Positions 7,070 through 12,149 of a stretch of DNA of 12,149 nt are shown here, one piece after another. The notes under the pieces were generated by a model. It was given only the letters and a program-made list of their open reading frames with translations, had not been told where the DNA came from and did no database searches. Origin of the DNA: Fibrobacteres bacterium CG2_30_45_31 (GTDB lineage Bacteria; Fibrobacterota; Fibrobacteria; Fibrobacterales; Fibrobacteraceae); the NCBI GenBank assembly GCA_001873075.1, contig MNYL01000023.1, forward strand, positions 1 to 12,149, read 5' to 3'. How positions within the stretch are numbered: the stretch's first letter is position 1; each line of letters starts with the position of its first letter. Position numbers and translations under genes: made by a program.

Positions 7070-7675
7070 TTAAAATTGCAAGGCGAGAGAGGCACCAGCG
7101 CGTTGATGATTCAAGTCAATTTGAGGGATCAATTTGAGTTCCATTTGTGATAATGGCGCATTTTGCGAACGGCTTTGATATAGGTTTAATCTGTTTTGTT
7201 CGCGTAGAGCCCTGTGTGACTTGCTTCTCCCCACAATTTTGAGCGTGACACCTGTGGCAATCCCTGCGACACCCACAAGAGTGGTTACGTAGCCAAAGGC
7301 GAATAATGGAGCCCCATCTCCTCCTGTCGTACAGGTTGTGCCACCATAATCGTTGTCTTCACAAGTTTCTTCAAGGTCTCCTGCTCCAGCGATCATCGAG
7401 ACGATGCCAAGAGTGGTAAGACCGATACCTCCGAATAAGAAGAAGTTCCCTTTGGAACGAAATGATGCAGCACTTGCGTTATAACGAGTGATATTTTGCT
7501 GGTAAATTGCGGTGCTATCTTCTGCAGCAGGCGCGTAATAATAAATAACCACTGGCTGTTTAGGCTGCGCTTCGGTTGTTTGCATAGGGGCCACTACAGT
7601 TGAGGTTCCCTCAGTTTGAGCTAAAGCAAACGGGGCGAACGTAAGGGCACAAAGCGTCAAAAAAAAGAATCTCAT
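7070..7675 (-). CDS. Small exported membrane protein of unknown function
   Basis: The 201-residue product starts with a signal peptide (hydrophobic 3-18, Ala-Leu-Ala cut before Q20). Then comes a short Thr/Pro/Gln-rich region, a Tyr-rich strand (44-47), and two hydrophobic Gly-rich segments at about 77-98 and 124-148. These flank a loop holding two cysteines (105 and 115) in an acidic, Gly/Thr-rich context that could form a disulphide in the periplasm. The end is strand-like and terminates in Phe, a feature of some outer-membrane proteins. I start at the ATG at 7675 because AGAGGA lies five bases upstream; an upstream in-frame start has no site and would precede the signal sequence. It has its own promoter 43 bases upstream and lies 107 bases past the nadB stop, so it is probably transcribed independently. 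I do not recognise the family. Confidence 0.75.
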   Translation of the reverse strand: MRFFFLTLCALTFAPFALAQTEGTSTVVAPMQTTEAQPKQPVVIYYYAPAAEDSTAIYQQNITRYNASAASFRSKGNFFLFGGIGLTTLGIVSMIAGAGDLEETCEDNDYGGTTCTTGGDGAPLFAFGYVTTLVGVAGIATGVTLKIVGRSKSHRALREQNRLNLYQSRSQNAPLSQMELKLIPQIDLNHQRAGASLALQF

Positions 7676-7717
7676 AAAGCTCCTCTGATGATTATAGAAT
7701 AACAAAAATGAGCCTAA

Positions 7718-7746
7718 ATTATAGCAAGCATTTCATTTAATGTAAA
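7718..7746 (-). promoter_or_regulatory. Sigma70-type promoter of the small membrane protein gene
   Basis: On the minus strand TTTACA (7741-7746) and TATAAT (7718-7723) are separated by exactly 17 bases, five of six plus six of six consensus positions. The predicted start point near 7711 gives a leader of about 35 bases before the ATG. A second TATAAT (7691-7696) closer to the gene lacks a -35 partner. Confidence 0.75.
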
Positions 7747-7782
7747 TGTTTATCTTACCATAGGTTGGGGAAATGCGTGGAT

Positions 7783-9381
7783 TTACTCTGACGTTTTTGA
7801 ATCGTTACAAAGATAAATGCTATGATGCTTTGTATTCTTGATCATTTTGGGGTAATCCGTGATATACTGAAGTCCACGAGATTCTTTGCGCAATAAGGCA
7901 CTTTGAATCACAAGATTTGAATTTTGAACCGCGTTACGAAATTCCAAAAGAGCCAAATTTTTGGGCCCTTTGACTTTCATGGCAGCGTCAACTTCTACGA
8001 GAAATTTTTGAATTTTTTCAAGTCCCATGGTGAGACCTTGTACGGAGCGGATGATACCACAATGTTCCCACATTATTTTTTGAAGGGCAAGACGACGTCT
8101 TTTCCAATGGGCTCCGTCAGAAATAATCACATTTTCCAGTTTGATTTTTTGAGGTCGAAAAGACGTTTTTAGAATATCAGATTTCTGAATATTTTCGACA
8201 GCACGAAGCGCAAATACAACGCTTTCCAAAAGGGAATTGGAGGCGAGGCGATTCGCCCCATGCACCCCTGTGGCGGCAACTTCACCGCAAGCATAGAGCC
8301 CTGGAATTTCAGTGCGGGACCAAGAATCAACAAGGACCCCCCCACACATATAGTGGGCTGCTGGGACTACAGGAATCCATTGCTTTGTCATATCTATACC
8401 CACTTCCATACATTTGGCATAAATATTGGGAAAATGAGTACGAATGTCCTTAGACGAACGAGCCGTGAGATCGAGGTACATAAAGTCTTTGCCGGTGCGC
8501 TCCATTTCAAAATGAATCGCGCGAGCGACAATGTCACGTGGAGCAAGCGAACGGAGAGGATGAACCCCATTCATGAATTCTTCACCATCGTGGTTTTTTA
8601 AGATACCCCCAAAGCCGCGGACAGCCTCTGAAATAAGGAATGTCTTTTTGAGCTGCGGGGCATAAAGAGAGGTCGGGTGAAACTGCATGAATTCTACGTC
8701 TTGCAGTGCAGCCCCTGCGCGGGCGGCAATAGCCATCCCTTCTCCGCATGCATCAGGCGGGTTCGTGGTGTGGAGCCAGAGACGGCCTGCACCACCCGTA
8801 GCAAGAATGGTCGCTTTGGCATAAATAGCCTCAACGGCCCCTGTTTTTTGATGGATGACTTTTGCTCCAACGCAGCGTTTTTTATTGCTTGAAACTTCGA
8901 CGATGACATCTTCTACAATGCAGTTTTCTAAGAACTGAATGCTTTTGGTCTTGTGTAACTGGACCAGAAGCGCACGCATCATTTCTTTGCCAGTAAGGTC
9001 TGCCGCATGAAGAATTCGTTTTTGACTGTGTCCCCCTTCTAAGTGGAGGTCAAAATGAATGTTCGTGTCGATGGCTTCTGCTGGGGTAAATTGAACGCCC
9101 CATTTCACAAGCTGATCAATAGTTGCTGGACCTTGTTCTGTAAGAATTTTGACGGTTTCTTGTTTGCAAAGGCCTGCTCCTGCTTCCAGGGTATCCGCGA
9201 TGTGCAATTTGAATGAGTCTGAGGGAGCTGTGACGGTCGCAATGCCGCCTTGGGCATAATTAGAAGATCCATCGGGACGGGAGCCTTTCGTTAATATAAG
9301 CACGGAAAGACCATTTTCTGCGGCATGAAGTGCTGCACTAAGGCCGGAAACACCAGCACCGAGAATTAATATATCGTACAA
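7783..9381 (-). CDS. nadB: L-aspartate oxidase
   Basis: NadB oxidises L-aspartate to iminoaspartate with FAD, the first step of de novo NAD synthesis; quinolinate synthase (NadA, not in this window) uses the product. The 532-residue protein has family length. The FAD-binding Rossmann motif GAGVSGLSAAL is at 8-18, SNYAQGGIA at 40-48, HLEGGHS (113-119) and FMQFHPTSLY (231-240) line the active site, PRDIVARAI (281-289) carries the catalytic arginine segment, then HYMCGG (343-348) and the FAD-contacting block GLYACGEVAATGVHGANRLA (361-380), followed by a C-terminal helical domain. It starts at TTG (9381) with AGAGG six bases upstream; no in-frame ATG gives a complete Rossmann motif. Fumarate reductase or succinate dehydrogenase flavoprotein is excluded by the SNYAQGGIA and HGANRLA signatures. 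The gene is divergent from the PpiD-like gene. It lacks a clear intrinsic terminator downstream. Confidence 0.97.
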   Translation of the reverse strand: MYDILILGAGVSGLSAALHAAENGLSVLILTKGSRPDGSSNYAQGGIATVTAPSDSFKLHIADTLEAGAGLCKQETVKILTEQGPATIDQLVKWGVQFTPAEAIDTNIHFDLHLEGGHSQKRILHAADLTGKEMMRALLVQLHKTKSIQFLENCIVEDVIVEVSSNKKRCVGAKVIHQKTGAVEAIYAKATILATGGAGRLWLHTTNPPDACGEGMAIAARAGAALQDVEFMQFHPTSLYAPQLKKTFLISEAVRGFGGILKNHDGEEFMNGVHPLRSLAPRDIVARAIHFEMERTGKDFMYLDLTARSSKDIRTHFPNIYAKCMEVGIDMTKQWIPVVPAAHYMCGGVLVDSWSRTEIPGLYACGEVAATGVHGANRLASNSLLESVVFALRAVENIQKSDILKTSFRPQKIKLENVIISDGAHWKRRRLALQKIMWEHCGIIRSVQGLTMGLEKIQKFLVEVDAAMKVKGPKNLALLEFRNAVQNSNLVIQSALLRKESRGLQYITDYPKMIKNTKHHSIYLCNDSKTSE

Positions 9382-9571
9382 AGAAAGCCTCTGGAATAGT
9401 TTTTTAAGGCTTTTCCCATGATAGAAAAAATCACTAGGAACGGCTAGATAAAGAAAATCACCCTGGTTACCAGCCCTAGTTTGTGAAATCCTTGGTTTCT
9501 TAAATTAAAAAGGGTAGTGAGCCATATTTTTTTGTTAAATTTGGCGAGTCAATTTTTATGGAGCTTCCTCT
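9382..9571. promoter_or_regulatory. Divergent control region between nadB and the PpiD-like gene
   Basis: These 190 bases must promote both neighbours. They contain a 15-bp near-perfect direct repeat (9420-9434 and 9447-9461, 13 of 15 identical, 27 bases apart) and an 11-base palindrome CTGGTTACCAG (9463-9473). I found no well-spaced -35/-10 pair on either strand, and no match to the NrtR box I know for NAD genes. A repressor binding site is possible but unproven. Confidence 0.4.
9420..9461. repeat. 15-bp direct repeat upstream of nadB
   Basis: GATAGAAAAAATCAC (9420-9434) and GATAAAGAAAATCAC (9447-9461) differ at two positions. They lie 39-80 bases ahead of the nadB start, where a transcription factor could act. 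A+T-rich low complexity makes a chance origin possible. Confidence 0.5.
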
Positions 9572-11548
9572 ATGCTGACTTGGATTAACGAAAACGCTAA
9601 ATGGGTTATTGCCATCTTTGCTGTAGGCATTATGTTGGGCCTTCTTGCTATGGACCGTACCCCGGCACAAAATCACCAGTATCCGATTGGGCGTGTGGAT
9701 GGGGAGCCTATCTCTTATGCTGAATATGATGTGCGTGTAAAGAAAATTGTGGAAAATCGTTATAAAGATACGCATCTTGAAGACGAACAATACATGAAGC
9801 TTCGCAATGATGTTTTCCGCTCTTTTGTACAGCAAGCGTTACTCAAGAAACGTATTGAAGAGAATGGGTTGGTGGCGTCTGTTGCTGAAATGAAAGCGGA
9901 GCTTCGCAATAATTCGGATGCCGTTCGCAATATGGTGGGCCAGGAAGCGCAACAGCGTCTCTATTCGATCCAATCTTCCGCAACGAGTAAGGAAGATGCG
10001 AATGCTCGTATTCAAGCTTACATTTCCACTTTGCCTCAGTTCCTTGTAGATTCCAATTTCAACAAGGACGCTTACGATCACTGGTTGGATACTCCTGAAG
10101 CTTACGAATGGGTGGCGATGGCAAACTATGAAAAGGACCTCGAGACGATGTCCATTCCTGCAAAACAATTGCAACTGTTTGTCTCTGCAAACGTGCATCC
10201 AACGACTCTTGAAGCTGAATGGAGTGTCGAGAAGCGTTTGACTGAGCACGAACTGGAAGTGGCTGTTGTTTCTGGTGACGATTTTCAAGCTCCTGCAGAG
10301 TCTGTGGACAGCTTGACCGTGAATGCTTATTTTGCGGCAAACCCGGATAGCTTTTTTGTTGAGAAAGATTTGGCGAAGTTGCAATATGCAATTCTCCCAG
10401 TGGTTGCCACTGCAAATGATGATGCGAAAGTTCGCGAATATGCGATGACGCTTTATTTCCAATTGAAGGATACGACTTCGGTTGCCAACTTTGATGAAAT
10501 GGCCCGTGTCGCTTCTGAAGATTTGACTACTGCCGCTGAAGGTGGTGTTTTGGGTGACTATACCGCTCGTGGTGCCTGGGTGAAGGAATTTGAAGATGTG
10601 GCTTTTGCTTTGGATTCAGGGGCGATTTCTGAACCAGTACGTACAAAGTTCGGTTACCATATCATCCAGTCTCATGGAAAAATTATTGATTCCACCGGCA
10701 CCGAAAAGGTGAAAGTTTCCCATATTCTTCTCACGGTGACCGCTTCTTCTGAGACGGTTGATAGTTTGGAACAGATTTTGACCTCTATCAAGACCGCTGT
10801 TGAAAATGATGATGTCAAGTTTGAAGATGCTGCTAAAGCGAAGCATGTTCCTGTTCGTTCAAGTGATTGGATTGGCCGTGGTGATATCATTCCTGAACTT
10901 GGATTCTTGAATGGCCTTTCCGCCTTCGCCTTCGTTAATAAGGAACGTCCAGACCTTTCTGATAGCAAGGTTTCCGCGGTTCTTAAGAATAAAGAATTTG
11001 TCTTGGTGGCTACAAAGACTGACAGCCTTGTTGCGGGGAGTCGTAGTGTTGCCTCTTTCTATAGCCAGATCAAGAACAGTTTGCTTGCGAAAAAGTCTGC
11101 TGAGAATGCGGCTCATTATCTGAATTCCGTTGCAGACAAGGTAAAGTTGATTCCTTCTCTTGCTCCTCGGGATACCACAGACACCACGGCTGTCGCTGTT
11201 GCTGATTCGGGAGCAAATACAAGTATTGAAAAGGTTAAAGTGGAAACTATCACCGCTTCCTTTGATGGATACGTGCCAGGAATTGGTTACGCGAATCCAA
11301 AGCTTTACAATGTATTGAAACAGAAAGTGGGTGAATGGGGTCCTGTGATCACAACGGATCGCGGTGCGGTGATGGTGAAGGTTATTTCAAAGAAAGTTCC
11401 TCTTGAATCTGCAGTAAATGCGGCGGTTCAGGAAGAGCTCGCGAATACATGGCGTTTTGGTTATACTACGGTGTTTAATGAATATATGTCTGCTATGGAA
11501 AATTCAGCAAAAGTGGAAAACAATATAGACCTTTACTTTAGGGATTGA
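9572..11548 (+). CDS. ppiD: PpiD-like membrane-anchored periplasmic peptidyl-prolyl isomerase/chaperone
   Basis: This 658-residue protein has an N-terminal signal anchor (10-27) and a large periplasmic part, the plan of PpiD, which helps newly exported proteins fold as they leave the Sec channel. After the anchor, IGRVDGEPISYAEYD (39-53) opens a SurA-N-like chaperone region (to about 250). A first parvulin-like module (about 268-367) contains GGVLGDY (324-330) and ends with the family signature FGYHIIQ (360-366), but its opening strand LQYAIL lacks the usual histidine. A second module (about 379-482) opens with VKVSHILL (380-387), keeping that histidine, but lacks a GYHII end. A Thr/Ala/Asp-rich linker (about 530-550) and a final helical part follow. 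GGAG (9560-9563) is eight bases ahead of the ATG. From memory, tandem parvulin modules occur in PpiD of the Bacteroidetes-related group. It could also be called a SurA-type foldase; the anchor favours PpiD. Confidence 0.9.
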   Translation: MLTWINENAKWVIAIFAVGIMLGLLAMDRTPAQNHQYPIGRVDGEPISYAEYDVRVKKIVENRYKDTHLEDEQYMKLRNDVFRSFVQQALLKKRIEENGLVASVAEMKAELRNNSDAVRNMVGQEAQQRLYSIQSSATSKEDANARIQAYISTLPQFLVDSNFNKDAYDHWLDTPEAYEWVAMANYEKDLETMSIPAKQLQLFVSANVHPTTLEAEWSVEKRLTEHELEVAVVSGDDFQAPAESVDSLTVNAYFAANPDSFFVEKDLAKLQYAILPVVATANDDAKVREYAMTLYFQLKDTTSVANFDEMARVASEDLTTAAEGGVLGDYTARGAWVKEFEDVAFALDSGAISEPVRTKFGYHIIQSHGKIIDSTGTEKVKVSHILLTVTASSETVDSLEQILTSIKTAVENDDVKFEDAAKAKHVPVRSSDWIGRGDIIPELGFLNGLSAFAFVNKERPDLSDSKVSAVLKNKEFVLVATKTDSLVAGSRSVASFYSQIKNSLLAKKSAENAAHYLNSVADKVKLIPSLAPRDTTDTTAVAVADSGANTSIEKVKVETITASFDGYVPGIGYANPKLYNVLKQKVGEWGPVITTDRGAVMVKVISKKVPLESAVNAAVQEELANTWRFGYTTVFNEYMSAMENSAKVENNIDLYFRD

Positions 11549-11560
11549 TTTTTCTACTAT
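11532..11560 (+). promoter_or_regulatory. Likely promoter of the tRNA-Glu gene
   Basis: TTTACT (11532-11537) and TACTAT (11555-11560) are 17 bases apart, with a G+C-rich stretch directly after the -10, as in stringently controlled stable RNA promoters. The predicted start near 11567 gives a short leader. The -35 lies inside the end of the PpiD-like gene. Confidence 0.5.
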
Positions 11561-11575
11561 TGGGCTCACCGGTTT

Positions 11576-11648
11576 GGCGTGTTCGTCTAGTGGTCCAGGA
11601 CGCTGGCCTCTCACGCCGGTAACATGGGTTCGAGTCCCATACACGCTA
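11576..11648 (+). tRNA. tRNA-Glu, anticodon CUC
   Basis: This is a complete 73-base cloverleaf that reads GAG codons. The acceptor stem pairs 11576-11582 with 11641-11647 (one terminal G-U), followed by discriminator A at 11648. The D arm contains GTCTAGTGGTCCAGGAC. The anticodon stem 11603-11607 pairs with 11615-11619 (one wobble), the loop CTCTCAC puts the anticodon at 11610-11612, and the T arm has ATGGG-TTCGAGT-CCCAT. The 3' CCA is not encoded and must be added enzymatically. It lies 27 bases after the PpiD-like stop, with its own likely promoter and a terminator just after. Confidence 0.98.
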
Positions 11649-11654
11649 TAAAAC

Positions 11655-11705
11655 AAAAGAAAACCCGTAGACCTTTATAAAATAAGGAACTGCGGGTTTT
11701 CTTTT
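11655..11705 (+). terminator. Rho-independent terminator after tRNA-Glu
   Basis: A stem of about 16 bp (11655-11670 with 11690-11705), containing a CCCG/CGGG core and one G-U pair, is extended in the loop by CCTT/AAGG. T-runs follow on the plus strand and also on the minus strand, so it can act in both directions. It serves the tRNA and backs up the holA terminator. Confidence 0.85.
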
Positions 11706-11724
11706 TTGACTGGCTATTTTTAAA

Positions 11725-11750
11725 AAATCCACAATTGGATTTGTGGATTT
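11725..11750 (-). terminator. Rho-independent terminator of holA
   Basis: A perfect 10-bp stem (11725-11734 with 11741-11750) closes a 6-base loop, 14 bases beyond the holA stop. On the minus strand it runs into a T-run given by the A-run at 11722-11727. Confidence 0.65.
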
Positions 11751-11764
11751 GTCACACTTTCCCT

Positions 11765-12149
11765 TTATCGAATCACGAGAGATGCTAATGAGATTTCCAA
11801 GCTCATACGGCTTTCAAATTTTCCCATTTTAATTTCATAATCGAGATCCCCGAGACGTTTGATCACACGGCAAAGAATAGGCTTGTTCCAGTTTCGTGCT
11901 TTGCGGGGCTCGTTCTGTTTAGTACAAAAAAGCCATTCATTGACGCCTAATTTGGTGGCGATATCTTTGGGGGACATCCCATTATCCAGCATGGAACAAA
12001 TATGGAGTAGACGCACGGAATAGGACTGTAAGGCTGAAACTATGGCAACACCATCGACATTGGAATCCAGAAGTTCTCGGAGTTTTTGCGTGAATGCGCG
12101 CGCATCGCGATTTCCGAAAGATTCTCGAATTTCAAAGGATGCAATTTCA
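11765..12149 (-). CDS. holA: DNA polymerase III delta subunit, C-terminal part (partial)
   Basis: Only the last 127 residues are in the window; the 5' part lies past the right edge. Delta is the clamp-loader subunit that opens the sliding beta clamp at replication. The visible part fits its all-helical collar domain: a stretch with L-D-S-N-V-D-G-V-A-I-V-S-A-L-Q, then S-V-R-L-L-H-I-C, the segment GMSPKDIATKLGV, then W-L-F-C-T-K-Q with a following A-R-N-W, and the ending L-G-D-L-D-Y-E-I-K-M-G followed by E-S-R-M-S-L-E. This order is characteristic of delta proteins, and the length from these motifs to the stop agrees with the family. The reading frame stays open to the window edge, so an internal GTG at 12016 is not a start. 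The gene converges on tRNA-Glu and ends before two terminators. Confidence 0.9.
   Translation of the reverse strand, partial: EIASFEIRESFGNRDARAFTQKLRELLDSNVDGVAIVSALQSYSVRLLHICSMLDNGMSPKDIATKLGVNEWLFCTKQNEPRKARNWNKPILCRVIKRLGDLDYEIKMGKFESRMSLEISLASLVIR

Noticed and set aside
7783..9381. Fumarate reductase or succinate dehydrogenase flavoprotein
   Set aside because: They share the fold, but the length, SNYAQGGIA and HGANRLASNSLLE signatures fit L-aspartate oxidase, and no iron-sulphur or membrane subunit genes are adjacent.
9839..10462. A 207-codon leftward open frame
   Set aside because: It is antisense to the PpiD-like gene, with Arg/His/Cys-rich composition typical of a shadow frame.
1..12149. 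Mobile elements, CRISPR arrays, toxin-antitoxin or phage defence genes
   Set aside because: No regularly spaced repeats, terminal inverted repeats, transposase or integrase motifs, or paired small genes were found. The tRNA gene has no integration-type duplicated end nearby.

Overview
The window looks like a chromosomal segment of a Gram-negative bacterium of the Fibrobacter type. This is inferred from protein character, not from a database match: a lipobox-bearing surface lipoprotein, a PorV/UPF0164-like outer-membrane barrel, a PpiD-type periplasmic chaperone with two parvulin modules, a GH57 branching enzyme next to a DUF4912 protein, and moderate G+C with frequent TTG/GTG starts. No IS element, CRISPR array, integrase or phage gene is visible, so this is ordinary chromosome rather than a mobile island.

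Layout: 1-150 is unexplained G+C-rich sequence. A terminator (155-182) ends threonine synthase thrC, which is read leftwards (206-1543). Divergent from thrC is a tight rightward cluster of four genes (1641-7018): a lipoprotein, an outer-membrane barrel protein (ATGA overlap), a DUF4912 protein with a histone-H1-like tail (19-base gap), and a GH57 alpha-glucan branching enzyme (5-base gap). A convergent hairpin follows. Then come two leftward genes: a small exported membrane protein with its own good sigma70-type promoter, and L-aspartate oxidase nadB. Divergent from nadB is the long PpiD-like foldase gene (9572-11548), followed by tRNA-Glu(CUC) with a plausible promoter of its own. Two adjacent terminators separate this from the 3' end of holA (DNA polymerase III delta), read leftwards and cut by the window edge.

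How the genes fit together: thrC (threonine), nadB (first step of de novo NAD synthesis), tRNA-Glu and holA are unrelated housekeeping genes. The PpiD-like protein belongs to envelope protein folding. The least explained unit is the four-gene cluster. Its last two genes point to cytoplasmic glycogen or alpha-glucan metabolism and its first two to the outer membrane, yet gap sizes and a start/stop overlap imply one transcript. The DUF4912 protein, with a roughly 115-residue Lys/Ala/Pro tail containing a perfect 29-bp in-frame DNA repeat, is the most unusual single protein here.
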